This document shows positions 45,091-57,193 of a stretch of DNA of 64,000 nucleotides, piece by piece. Source of the DNA: Petrolisthes cinctipes (lineage: Eukaryota > Arthropoda > Malacostraca > Decapoda > Porcellanidae). The position numbers and the translations under genes were made by a program. Within the stretch, counting starts at the first letter, position 1. Every line of letters starts with the position of its first letter. Below the pieces are notes generated by a model, which saw only the letters and a list, made by a program, of their open reading frames with translations, made no database searches and was not told the DNA's origin. The stretch spans positions 2,171,001 to 2,235,000 of the forward strand of contig JAWQEG010001559.1 of assembly GCA_033782935.1 (NCBI GenBank), in the 5' to 3' direction.

Positions 45091-45234
45091 CATAGCGACG
45101 TCTAATGTATAGGATGTAGAGGGCGATGTAGCTGATGCCCAACCCGAGACTCGTGTAGGCGAAGATCCTAAAGGCTCCAGACATACCCAGAGAGCCCACC
45201 AGGACGCCCCCCAGAGAGGACCCGGCAGCAAAAC
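45091..45234 (-). CDS. Candidate exon of MFSD6-like transporter
   Basis: On the minus strand CTGAAG (AG at 45,236-45,235) precedes a 144-bp exon ending ATG|GTAATG (donor 45,090-45,089). Both ends are phase 1. The product, FAAGSSLGGVLVGSLGMSG then AFRIFAYTSLGLGISYIALY and IRRRY, is a glycine-zipper helix, a short loop and a last membrane helix with a basic stop-transfer. This fits the end of MFS_1_like/MFSD6 proteins (GxxxGxxxGG..., F..F..). It joins in phase with the acidic tail exon at 40,098 and, in principle, with the exon at 13,334. The acceptor tract is weak, the main reason for caution. Confidence 0.55.
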
Positions 45235-45475
45235 CTTCAGGGTGAGTAGTCAGAGACACCATCGGATACCATAGTCTATAACCCACCTGAGTCGAAGCTC
45301 GAGATCGGAAGCAGGCGGTTTCTAGATGACAGCTCACCCAAACCATCACGAGGCAACACACATCTCGAACCAATGGTGGCTTTGGGTGGACTGTCGTCAG
45401 AAGCGGTCTGCTTCAGATCACGGGCTTCGACTAAGATGGGCTAGAGATTTTGGTGTCTGAGTGTACAGTCGTGGA

Positions 45476-45721
45476 CACAAGTTTCAATACACATATGAAT
45501 AACTCAAACAGATTGTTGTTAAATGTTTTCACGGTCTCATATGATACTAATGTTTTGAATAGTAAGTAGCTGCATGTAGTAAATTAAAAGATGTTACTTT
45601 TCATTTTAAGGTCCTTTTCGTAACCTATTATTGGAAAGAATCTGAGCTAACGAACAGAGAAAAGCTGTGAAACGTTTACATGTGTCACCCCAATAAGAAT
45701 GATTATTTTTTTCCACGACTG
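45476..45721. mobile_element. Short Tc1/mariner-type MITE, 246 bp
   Basis: Left end CAGTCGTGGACACAAG and the reverse complement of the right end CAGTCGTGGAAAAAAA are inverted, with TA on each side (45,474-45,475; 45,722-45,723). CAGT start and TA duplication are the Tc1/mariner pattern. No ORF. Confidence 0.75.
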
Positions 45722-46399
45722 TACATTAGATTAGGATAAGGAGAGAACCATTGTTTAGTAAATTAAAGGGCTACTGATTTCTCCAAACTATCCCAGGAAA
45801 CAAATAACTTCATTGTTACTAATGGGGGATCTTTATAATCAATATAATTTATATATGATTAATATTGGAAGATTCAGTAGCCCTCAAATTTACCAGAATT
45901 AGGTTCATCCTGTAAGGTTGAATTACAATTAAAATAAATGACAATACACAAATTTCGGTTAAGTTGGAAGAGACTAGTGTAGCTTGTGTTCGGATCATCC
46001 ACGTCATCGGTAGTTGTAAGGTTACTGCAGGACGAAGGCGTTTCTCAGTATACCCTTCACCTACTTTTCTCTGTTGTTATGTTACTCCGTCTCTCTCCTG
46101 GGAATTTTCTGATCCTGTCTCGCTATCATTACTTCTGTCTACACTGTATGCTCCTTGCATCCCTGGTTGGCCACATTGGCACTTTCGATATCTATCTTCA
46201 ATTCATAACTTTCTCCTGCTACTGACCTGTCTAATAAGGTCCCCGTAAACAGTGCGGTCTGGCCTTCAGACCACCAGACAGGCCTGGTCGAATCCAACCA
46301 GATTGAATCGTACAGTATATGGGCTGATTGTGGTTTGTCCGTCCGACTGGCAGTTGGTTGGGTGGCGACCATACGGTGTTTAGTTTATAGATCTGCCAA

Positions 46400-46832
46400 C
46401 TCATCTGGTTCAGACCGGATCTTTCAGTGTACAGAATTTGGTGATTGTAAGGCAAACCGTCAAATTCGCCACTAACAACGTCAAAAGTGAATGAAATGCT
46501 TCACCTTTGAAAAGATTCTGATGATAGGCATGAATACTATCAGTCAGAAGGGGGTGAAGATAGAGGAACAGAATGGAGTTAGAAGCAAACATTTGAGAGA
46601 AGAGTTCAGCTTTATCAGGCGAAGAGATGTATACATTTCCATCAGGAAGAATGAGAGGAGGGAACGAGGAAGTAGGAAGGTTGTTGGAGAGATTTTTGGC
46701 AAGATGCCAGAAAGATCTAGAGGAGGGAGAGTTGGACAGGTCATTGCACTTGGCACAGATGAAGGACTTTTGGCTTGTCAGAGAACATATTTGACACGAT
46801 TCCGGGCAGAAATGTATAGAGCACGAGATTAG
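46400..46832 (-). pseudogene. LINE ORF2 fragment upstream of RT
   Basis: Minus strand reads SSRSFWHLAKNLSNNLPTSS, then FPPLILPDGNVYISSPDKAE and LFSQMFASNS. These are features of the region between endonuclease and RT in jockey-group LINEs (FW.L...I..N...SSFPPL....G......EKA.LF...FA.NS). A frame change follows MFASNS. It belongs to neither LINE A, B nor C. Confidence 0.55.
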
Positions 46833-46856
46833 CGAGCCGTGCAGATGCTCGGACCC

Positions 46857-47294
46857 CTAAAAGGGAGTCAAGGAGATAGTGAGATCTGTTTCGTCGAAAG
46901 CAACAGTACCCCGAGCCAACGAACCCATAACCTCCCTTGTAGTGCCACTCAATGGTGCCCCCGAGCCAATGAACCCATCAACAGTTGTCTCCCCTGTTGC
47001 GCCACCCAACTGGGCGAGCTTGCCAGCAACCCAGAAGGAATTAGAAATAGGAAGCGAGACAGCTAGAACAGGCCATGGTGTGGTAAAGGATGCTAAATTC
47101 CTCATTTCTGGATAGAACAAGCCCTCACCAAGAATAAAGAATAAGAAGAGGAAGAGAAGCATACGCCAAACTCCACATGGAACGAAGAGGAGAGAGTTGG
47201 AGGAAGATCGGGCTTGCGACCATGGCTTCAACTCTATACCTCTTTTCAGGCATGCCGTTGGTCCACTAACAGCATTTCCTCTGAACCAGGACAA
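46857..47294 (-). other. ORF of unknown nature, 145 aa
   Basis: A single open minus-strand frame with one hydrophobic stretch (MLLFLFLFFILGEGLF). The second half has a repeated SGTT/GSGAPLSGTT-type Gly/Thr-rich segment encoded by two similar 40-bp units (CCCCGAGCCAA-GAACCCAT). I do not recognise it. It lies immediately upstream of the LINE fragment on the same strand and may be part of that element. 47,300-48,670 contains nothing I can name. Confidence 0.25.
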
Positions 47295-48674
47295 CCCAGT
47301 GCCCTAAACATTCCCAACTCATACGACTCACCCAAAATGCAAGAAAGACATTGCACGTATGTAAACCGGTGGTACAGGAATGTTATATGATGAGATATAC
47401 CGCCCACCGTGGTGTACAGACTCAAGTAAGTATACGTACTACATTCGCGGCAGATAGTCCAGGATATGATGAAAAGCCAATGTCAGTCCGAAAACGCAAG
47501 ACCATTATATTAAACGATACATACTTCAGTGGGTGAGTGCAGCAACGATATCTACATGTGCTCACACTCTGAATCAGCTAACCTTCAGTTTTCCATTAGA
47601 GCCTATTTAAATGAATAATCAGAGGTGCTCAAATAAAGTATACTACAAACATAGACACATAAAATAACACATAGACACATAGTAGTAGTAATAATAATAA
47701 CATAATAATAACTGATCCTTACTTGGAGAACTTCCAGCGTACTCTACTCTATCATGTTGAATAGTCCTCTAAAGTTTATTTCGTTTCTGCGTGGTGACAA
47801 CGTTTCAGTGCTTCGAATTTTGGTTAAGAGGACAGAACTGAACGAGCAACATCTGAATGCAATCTATTACTGCCCAATCATACCCCACAACAAGACAACC
47901 AACAGCCTACAGTGTTTGGACACTTGGCAAAGACATTGGCTTCAATATTACGGCCTGTGAACAATGTTACAAAATTAATGTCCAACTTTTTCACCGACTA
48001 CATTGGCTTAAGCCCAGTTTACACATACGTGATTAAGGTCCCAAAGCTGTCATGAATATGTCAATTGCAAAAAATCAGGGACCTGGAAAGCGAGGTGGAT
48101 CTGTGGTGTACCACGAAGGTTCTGGGAAAGCTGAGACAACTAAATTGTAACGGTCATTTTAACGCTATAATCGCCGACGGACCAACAGCGGTTCCCAACG
48201 TCTTACCTCGATTGCCTGGGAGTTTTTTTGTGGAATGGCGCAGGTGCACCGGCTTTCATATAAAGGTAAATATGGATATACATGCGAAAACGTTAAAGTT
48301 ATCCTTATGAACACTGAGATGCAACTAGATAATGACTTCCCCAACAATTTAATTACGGTAAAAATTGCATGTGAACGATTAGGAAACCGTCTACTCTCAC
48401 AAAATTGCTGAAATATTCGTTGAATACACACAAACACAAAACATATAAAGCAGTTTAAGCATTCGTGTTTTTTTCTCTGAAAGTACGCTCCACAGAAAAT
48501 GTTAAAAAAATATGCCCAAATTACAGCATTTTACTCCCATCAATTTTGCCTACCTGTGGATCATCCACAATTTCTTTGCACTGTCCTTATAGTCGGCAAG
48601 ACACTTACTGTAATGTAGAAAATCTCGTCTGCGTACCAATATGCAGCTTCGATCTCCTGGCTACTAGACAGTTG

Positions 48675-48980
48675 TGCTCTCACATTGCCCTCTCACACTA
48701 CTCTCACACTACTCTCACACTGCCCTCCCTAGGCTGACACACACTAAGTGGTTGTTATTTATCGGCTATGACGACTATGACCGATTCATAAGTCCTTATG
48801 ACACCTCTTGACCAGTCATAGCGTGAGACCAACTTATGAAAGATTCATAGCGTTTATGACAGATTCATAGTGCTTATGACAGATTCAAATCTCTTATGAA
48901 TTATTTATGAAAAATATCCGCCATTTTGGAGGCTTATGACATTTTCATAGTGCTATGACATTCTATAAGTACCACCCCAG
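48675..48980. mobile_element. Right end of element F, truncated copy F2
   Basis: From CTCTCACATTGCCC through CCCTAGGCTGACACACACTA to GTACCACCCCAG it matches 33,040-33,343 at about 98%. The left part is missing and the copy begins inside the satellite. Confidence 0.85.
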
Positions 48981-49453
48981 GTTCCCAACTCCAGTCCAAC
49001 ACACACCCACACTACACAACATAAAACTGAATCAATTTAACAACTTAAAATTCTAGATACAATATTCTCTTGTGACAATAAACCAGCAACTAAGGCCAGT
49101 ATAAACCAGCACAGTACATAAAAATACAACACAAACTAGGGCCATTCAGAATAAACTAGTACATATTGTTACGACAGCCTCATAAAAGACTTGTAATAAT
49201 TATTATGTTGCGAGTAGCCTAATGTGCTTTTTTTCCCGCACTTCAAGCCAAGGCGGAAGTAACGCAATAGGCGCCGTGTCTGTAGAACATTTGAGAAGCT
49301 TCCCTTTTGGTGGGCCTTGTGACATCATAGGCGTGGTGGTGTTGTGTGGGGAGAGCATGGGAGAGCAGTTAGCAGAGGGAACTGTAAGGACGTTCGTTTT
49401 AAGTGGGGACTACTTTTCACTCATATTTGTGTCTAAGTATAATTATATGTTTG

Positions 49454-49458
<5 letters not shown>

Positions 49459-49537
<79 letters not shown>

Positions 49538-49572
49538 CAAGATTCTGTCTGTGTGTGTGTGTGTGTGTGTGT
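49459..49572. repeat. (AT)n then (GT)n microsatellites
   Basis: About 75 bp of TA at 49,459-49,533, 13 bp of unique sequence, then about 26 bp of TG. Sequence on either side is not assignable to a gene. Confidence 0.95.
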
Positions 49573-50184
49573 CCGCGATGCACGCCTACACCGTCCAACT
49601 TTGTGTCCTCAAAATTTGCATGTAGGTGAGTCTTGATCCCCTTCAGGTTTAGAGGGGGTCATACAACGAAACCACATATAACGAAACGTGGAAGCGAAAT
49701 AATAATAAGATACAGGGGAAAAAATCTACGGAATCACCATACCACATTTCAGCCTTCCCGCATGAACAGCAAAAACAGCGTGATGTTTAAAGTTTCATTT
49801 AGGTAAATGTTTTCTTACAGAATTGTAGAGCTTGATTTTACACACCAGAATCTGTAAACTAAAGTTTCCTAGGTCCACTGGTTTGCGTACAGCAGCGCCA
49901 TGAGTAATAAAGTAGTTACCCCTAAAACCTCCCTAAAAATGAGAAAATGTGAGCGAGCGTATGACGAGTTAACCATTCCCCTCTCACGCCACTCACTGAA
50001 GGCCCAACCTAACCAGTGTTACCAATGAAGTGGGTAGTTAATATAACAATACTGAGAAGCAAAATACTGTCTGAAGCTAATGAAAATATTTTAGGCTACA
50101 GCACGGATATTATTCGAATTGTTTATGCGTTATCTCAGTAAGTATATTGTCGTTCACGATTTATTTTACTTATTATTAATTTTT

Positions 50185-50350
50185 ATGCATTTTTATGATT
50201 GATTTGTACCATATTGGTAGAATATTTTTGTAACATATTTTCTTGAGGTCTTCATTCCTGCTCCAGTATGCATTTTTTATGATTGATTTGTACCATATTG
50301 GTAGAATATTTTTGTAACATATTTTCTTGAGGTCTTCATTCCTGCTCCAG
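50185..50350 (+). repeat. Recent tandem duplication, 83-bp unit
   Basis: ATGCATTTTTATGATTGATT through CATTCCTGCTCCAGT occurs twice head to tail with period 83 and at most one mismatch (50,185 and 50,268). Confidence 0.92.
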
Positions 50351-50649
50351 TACCTCTGCTTTGCGGAATATTGGTTATTTGTGCAGCCTTATAAGTCTTT
50401 TGCTATTGCATTTTATTCGTACTGTATTTTTTATTTGCACAGATTCAAACCCAAGGCCAAATGGGTGGGCAGATTGAGCTGAAACTTGGTGGGAATGTCC
50501 TCCACTGATCAAATAGTTAAAACACTGACTTCCAAATTTTTTATAACGTCTTTTTCGGCTCAAAAACGGCCCAATTCTGGTATTTTCTGCTAACTAGCTC
50601 GAATACTAATTCATTTATTGCAATGAAACATATATTGAGCTGTACCGCT

Positions 50650-50806
50650 CATGATGATGATGGTGATTGTTGATTTTCGGTGCGCACCAGCTGCATTCAG
50701 GCTATATGGCACCCACACCATATCGGAAAACCAATGGCGTTTACGGCTTTCGAACCTCGGACCTTCGGCTTGGAAACCCGGCGCTCTAACCACTACGCCG
50801 GGGTCT
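50650..50806 (-). mobile_element. tRNA-headed SINE, second family
   Basis: Minus strand begins GACCCCGGCGTAGTGGTTAG (A-box TAGTGGTTAGAG) and has GAGGTTCGAAAGCC (B-box). It then has a short body ending in an ATC-type repeat (CATGATGATGATGG on the plus strand). The head differs from that of the SINE at 6 kb, so this is a separate family. A tRNA fold is not completed. Confidence 0.7.
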
Positions 50807-51004
50807 CAGATGCTCTACAACTGCATACATGATTTATTTACAGAAATATAAAATTGTTGAAAATATTCAAGAAAACTATTGCAACACTCAATAAGTGATT
50901 GTTTTGTTGCTTTAGAATTACATAAGATTTATTTGTGCTAATATTATGGCTGATGGCGTACTTCTTTTCACTTCTTGCATAACTTCCACTGAGCTATCAA
51001 CAGG

Positions 51005-51356
<352 letters not shown>

Positions 51357-51650
51357 GTATATTCTGTGCCTGTGTATGAGTTTAATTACGTGTTTATTCT
51401 GGTGTGTTTTCCCACCGAAGCCGGCAGGGTAGCCATTGTATCGAGTGTTATTATTAAGCTAATCGCTTCTGCCATTATTATTTTGAACATTATATTGAAT
51501 TGTTTGAGATGGATAATAACATGTATTGTATTTTCAGGGATTAATAATTGATCGGTGCTTACTTTAAGTATATCTTGGTTGTGTGTGTGATTAACTGATT
51601 ATTGTTTATATTGGGATAACGTATTTTTGGGTGAATGTTTATTTAAGTTT

Positions 51651-52340
51651 AATTGATATTAGGTGGCGCAACTGCGAGGTCATATAGCACCAGGAAAAGG
51701 TGATAGAGAGGTGTGACAGCAAGCAAGAAGGAAATAGGAATTAAGAAAGGAGGGACACTTGAAGAAATGTAAGCAAGTGGCGGGGGCCGAAGGGGCGCCA
51801 AAACCCTTAAAATATTGCCCACATCATTACAGGCAATACCCCCTACGGGGCAAGCACGAGGGATAAAAGGAATACAGGGATAGCTGTCTAATATACAAAG
51901 GATAATATATATTCAGTAGTCTATCCCACTACGATGGTGAACAAAAGACAGTGCCTCTATTTAAAGGATATAATGTAACAGATATTCTAATTATATTTGT
52001 TTGTTATTACTTTTCAACTAATCCCCTTCATTTTTCTTACCCTCTTTCCCCTCACCCTCGCCTCAAATCATCACATTTCTTCTCTCCTATATCCACCTAC
52101 GTTAATGCAGTATGCACTTCTTTAATTAAACCCGGGTTCTTCAAATTACGAGTCCCGAATTCCTCCAAACTGGGTCGCAGGCTTACAAAAATAAATACTT
52201 GAATAAAATAGAACAATAATGTTCGTGACAATAAAATAAATATGAAGTTCATACATGAATCCACCTAACATATTTTTACAATCGAATATTCATATATTTA
52301 ATTATCAATAAAACAGAATCATTGCACAAATATTAGCCTT

Positions 52341-52405
<65 letters not shown>

Positions 52406-52839
52406 AGGTGAGGCAGTGCTTATAATTCTGTTTATAATTCTGGTTAGAATGCCTTTTAATAATAATTATTGAGTTTCAGTTTCCGGCCTTGTATTTTCTT
52501 AGGTTGATAATTCTGGTCATTTGTAAAATATCTTTCTGTATTGGTCACGAGAAAGATGTCATAGTAAAAACTGGGTCACGACTGAAAAAGTTTGAAGAAC
52601 CCTGCTTTATACTATTAGTGGTTCGATACCGTTCACAGTGTATGTTTCATTCATTCCTCCTGACACACGTCTTCTCTACCTGATCATTCGTTACCCTCCC
52701 ATATAGCTCCGCCCATATTTCTCTCCTCCTCTCCCACTAACATCCCCCCTCCCTCCACCTGCAACTGTTGCCAGACCAGACGAGGCCTAAACCAAGTCGC
52801 TGGTGGAAGAAGTGTGGACCTTTGATCTGTCCGGAGCTG
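51651..52839 (+). mobile_element. Partial element R with LINE tail D3
   Basis: D3 (51,651-51,850, minus orientation) is followed by arm A and the right terminus CTGTCCGGAGCTG. The TA at 52,840-52,841 joins a possible host exon. It includes a (GA)n plus G10 tract at 52,345-52,402, expanded relative to 36,750-36,780. Arm B and the other TIR are absent, as in the 36-kb copy. Confidence 0.75.
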
Positions 52840-53054
52840 TACCAGCGGAAGCACTTGCTTCCGTTTTTGGGGAATTGGAGTCGTTGTAGGTGGCTGTATA
52901 CTCACTGATGATGGTACAACAGGTGATGGTATGGGAGGTAATGGCACACCAAGGTCATCAGGATCCAAATCGGGTTTTTGATATGCTGGTTCCAACAACA
53001 GGTTCCTCTTGCAGCATAGCTCTTGTGGATGGAACCAGCTTCGTAAAAACAACC
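52840..53054 (-). CDS. Possible exon, Pro-rich, cut by element R
   Basis: Minus strand: TATTACCCACAG (AG at 53,056-53,055) then an open frame of about 70 codons rich in Pro (LGVPLPPIPSPVVPSS, PPTTTPIPQKRKQ). It stays open up to the TIR of element R and beyond into it (VQLRTDQ). Composition is coding-like and unlike the surrounding AT-rich sequence. No domain is recognised, and no partner exon was found. It might instead belong to an unknown mobile element. Confidence 0.3.
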
Positions 53055-53261
53055 CTGTGGGTAATATATAGGGTTTTAAAAATTTAACACAGAAACACCT
53101 CAAAAGTACTATTTTAAGTAGAGCAAAAGATATGGAATATATAATTTTACCGAAACAATTTTGGACATTCAAATAATCCCAGGGTCTACTTATTTGAAGT
53201 TTGATGGGTAATATTGGTAAGCAATCCATAAAATATTTAATATTTTTCTGTTCTTGAATCA

Positions 53262-53390
53262 GCCAGACTTAACCCAAGCCAACTGAACTGGATTTGACCA
53301 AATTACTGGGACCTAACCTGGGTAAATTACCAAGATCTAACAAAGGCAGACTACTGGAACTTCACTTGGATAAATAACAGTGTGTGAAGC
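53262..53390 (-). repeat. Degenerate CCTAACCTGGG repeat
   Basis: GACCTAACCTGGGTAAATTACC and neighbours are the reverse complement, with divergence, of 33,830-33,900. A dispersed repeat of unknown type. 53,391-54,238 shows no feature. Confidence 0.5.
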
Positions 53391-54238
53391 CTTTTAAATT
53401 AATTTAGAGGAAAAACTGCAGGCACAGGAAGAGGAAGGAGTCTTGTTCAGTCCATCACCACCCTGTTGAGTTGGCTGTGGGTGGTTGTGCATAATAATAA
53501 ACATTTCCCTCAAATGCTACTGATTAGGGTACTCATGCCACTTAAAAATCATATTTCCTTTATGTATTTTGAAGATAACGTCTCATATTATGCTAAAATG
53601 TCATATATATTTCTGTAAGAGGCCTTACCAGTGTTTGTTTTTGGTAGCATCAGCTGATTAGCAACCCATAAAAGTTGCCAGCTTTGATAAAACACACTGA
53701 AAATATTAATATGAACTTAAACAATGGTATGTACAAGTTGAATAGTTTTATCATACACAAGATTGTTAAGAAGATAAGTCCAACCGCTGTTCCTTAATGA
53801 CTGAGGATAATTTTGAACTTAGTGGTCATGTAATGTCAGGTGTGGGCAGGTAGATCCTTTGTATGCACCATATGGGTGTGTATTACTTTGAATTCCAAGG
53901 GCCAACACCTTCAGATTGACAGTTAGTTATTAAATGTACCAGTATATAAGGTGTTTCTCGGCAACAATTCTTCCACTCTGTATTTCCCCTGTAGATGGGA
54001 ATACACGAAATCGCTTGGAACTCCGTGTTTGGTTGAGAGTGGTCGACCAGCTCCAGAAGAATACTTTGGCTTTCCACCTGGTAGCATATTATCAGCTTTA
54101 TTGTATTTAATACACCATCGCTTCATTTGTTTTTCCTGCTGACTTCCTATGTTAGTTTGGTTGTGGGATGTATCTCAGCGAGGCTGGGCTAAGTATATTT
54201 TTTTGTTAAAAAGGTATTGACTGATGTAGTTCTGGAGG

Positions 54239-55599
54239 TTGCTGAGTTGTGGGAACCCCTCCCCCTTGGTGGAGGAAGGATTTGAAGCTGCCAAAATAGA
54301 GTATAAACCAAATGATAGATTGGTTAAATATGCAGTTAAAGTTAGTCACAAAGAACCTTTAAATGTACCTAGAGCCATACCTGTAGCCCCTATAACTGAC
54401 ACAGACACTCACAAAAACACTACTCAAACTCAAGTCACAACCTTCAAAAATCAGAGCTCAATGAAAAAGAAACCTTATTGTAAAATCTGTAGGAAATATA
54501 GACACAGCCCAGATAAGTGTTACTTTAATAAGAATAATCGTTCTAACCCTAAACCTAGAGAAATCAGTAAACTAACAAGTGAATGTGAAAGCAAGCCCAG
54601 TAACAAATATTGCATCATTCATAATAGTGTAACTCACAACACAGACGAATGTAGAGTAACGTTAAATGTAAGAGATCAAGTAAATAATAGGCGTGCAAAT
54701 ATATACACACAGGTGACGATAAAAAAAAATCAATGTAATCACGCCTAAACAAATAAATATACACGTTGCTGCTTTTGGTAAAGTTGATGTTCTATCAATT
54801 TCTTGTAAAATTGGGAATACAAATGTCTCATTAGCTGTTGATACAGGCGCTTGTGTGTCATTAATTTCAGAAGTAAAACTTAAATAGCTATTAAAGGAAA
54901 ACTCAGAGCAACAATGGGCTATTCACCCATCAGACTTAAATTTAACTGCCTTATCTGGAAGTAAATTAAACATTAAAGGATTGGTCAAATTTCCTAATTC
55001 ACTCTCACAAAGTAGTAAACCATTAAATTGCACTTTCTATATCAGTGAAAATTTCACACTTCCAACTGACGTGTTGTTGGGGTTAAGTGAATTAACAGAA
55101 CACAAAATGGACGTGGTGACATCACTCCATTCAATAGTGTGTCAAGGTCGCTTGTATCCCTGTGCTATGCCAGCCATGCAGTCCTCAGCCGTTGGAGGGG
55201 GGGGGGGGGGCTCACTCCTCAGTGAGTCACAAGTCAGGGTCACAGCCAGTCTCAAAAACCAGGTCAGACTACAAAATAGAGGGTTTGCTATGGTTATAGT
55301 GAAAGTAAAAGGCAAAAATTATGTGGGAAATCAGGCTATATCCTTGAGTGAAATTTGTAAAATAAATAATGTCGGTATGGAATCCATATTTTCTCTGGTA
55401 CAAAAAGACAATTTCATTGAAGCTCTAATTTTTAACAAGGTTGAACAACCAGTGACTTTAAAAGCTGGTACATATATAGGTGAATTTCTTGTGTTTCTCA
55501 AACAAATACAGATTGATACAGAATCTCCTCCCATAGCTAACATACAAAATGTTGATGACATAAAACTTAAGCAAACCATAAATGAATTACATGAGCATG
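54239..55599 (+). pseudogene. LTR-retrotransposon gag C-terminus and protease
   Basis: The first frame ends a gag with a CCHC knuckle (CKICRKYRHSPDKC, about residues 81-94) and a second Cys/His cluster (CIIHNSVTHNTDEC). The next segment carries AVDTGACVSLIS, the retropepsin active site, near 54,834. An in-frame stop follows at about 54,884. A later frame (54,981-55,599) has a DVLLGLSEL-type protease end and continues open. A run of 14 G at 55,196-55,209 lies within it. The RT expected downstream is replaced by elements R and K. Gag and protease were for particle assembly; this copy is inactive. Confidence 0.75.
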
Positions 55600-55601
55600 T
55601 A

Positions 55602-57191
55602 CAGCTCCGGACAGATCAATGGTCCACACCCCATCCATCAGCGACTTGGTTTGAGCCTCATCGGATCTGGTAACAGTTGCAGGTGGAGAGAGGGGGGGAT
55701 GTTAGTGGGAGAGGAGGAGAGAAATGTGGGCGGAGCTATATAGGAGGGTAACGAATGATCAGATAGAGAGACGTGTGTCAGGAAGAATGAATGAAGCATA
55801 CACTGTGAACGGTATTGAATCACCAATAGTATAAAGCAGGGTTCTTTAAACTTTTTCAGTCGTGACCCAGTTTTTACTATGACATCATTCTCGCGACCGA
55901 TACAGAAAGATCTTTTACAAATGATCAGAATTATCAACCAAAGAAAATACAAGGCCAGAAACTGAAACGTAATATTTATGATTAAAAGGAATTCTAACCA
56001 GAATTATAAACACTGCCTCACCTACCCCTCACTCTCTCTCTCTCATTCTCTCTCAAGAAGGCTAATATTTGTGCAATGATTTTGTTTTATTGATAATTAA
56101 ATATATGAATATTCGATTATAAAAATATGTTAGGTGGATTCATGTATGAACTTCATACTTATTTCATTGTCACGAACATTATTATTCTATTTTATTCATG
56201 TATTTATTTTTGTGAGCCTGCGACCCAGTTTGGAGGAATTCGGGACCCGTAGTTTGAAGAATCCGTGTTTAAAGAAGTGCATTAACGTAGGTGGATATAG
56301 GAGAGAAGAAATGTGATGATTTGAGGCGAGGGTGAGGGGGAAGAGGGTAAGACAAATGAAGGTGATTAGTTGAAAAGTAATAACAAACAAATATAATTAG
56401 AATATCTGTTACATTATATCCTTTAAGTAAAGGCACTGTCTTTTGTTCACCATCGTAGTGGGATAGACTACTGAATATAAATAATCCTTTGTATATTAGA
56501 CAGCTATCCCTGTATTCCTTTTATCCCTCTTGCTTGCCCCGTAGGGGGGAGTATTGCCTGTAATGATGTGGGCAATACTTTAAGGGTTTTGGCGCCCCTT
56601 CGGCCCCAGCCACTAGCTTTTAGTTCTTCAACTGTCCCTCTTTTCTTTCTATTTCCTTCCTACTTGCTGTCTCACCTCTCTATCACCGTTTTCTGGCGCT
56701 ATATGACCTCGCTGTTGCGGCGCCTAATATCAATCAATCAATCAACTTCTACATATTGAGAACCAAAATGCGATCTACAACATAATCTCAGCCGCAGTTT
56801 TTCGAATCATGTAATTGGACTATAAGTGATAAGGGAGAAAGGCCTATATCATTAAAACTTTTTAAGAACGAATGAGAAGGTTAAAAATATGAGAAAGAAA
56901 AGATAAACGGTAAGAAAGGAGGGAAGGGCAAGCGAGAGAGGGATAAGACAGTAGGGAGGATGTGTAAGGTTGCCAGTTACTTGAGAGATACTGTAATATA
57001 TATAGCATATGCATAAAATTAGACCAAGTTTATTGAAAACGTCATATAGCGGCGCCTATTTAAGTTTAACATCGATTTTTTTAAGGAAATGCATATTTAG
57101 AAGAAAAAATCCTGGTAAATAGCTTAATGAATTTGTTGACAAACCAAGTCGCTGATGGATGGGGTGTGGACCCTTGATCTGTCCGGAGCTG
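55602..57191. mobile_element. Complete TIR element R with TA target duplication
   Basis: Left end CAGCTCCGGACAGATCAATG and the reverse complement of the right end CAGCTCCGGACAGATCAAGG form inverted repeats of about 50 bp (through CATCAGCGACTTGGT). TA flanks both sides (55,600-55,601; 57,192-57,193). Inside are arm A (reversed relative to the 36-kb copy), LINE tail D4 (56,537-56,746) and arm B. No transposase. It sits in the open frame of the LTR element. Confidence 0.8.
56537..56746 (+). mobile_element. LINE tail D4 inside element R
   Basis: Nearly identical to D1, with hairpin GGCGC (56,695-56,699)/GCGCC (56,720-56,724) and AATC-repeat tail. The right flank TCTACATATTGAGAACC equals that of D1, but the left flank is arm A rather than the duplicated target, so the left target site has been lost or exchanged. 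Confidence 0.75.
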
Positions 57192-57193
57192 TA

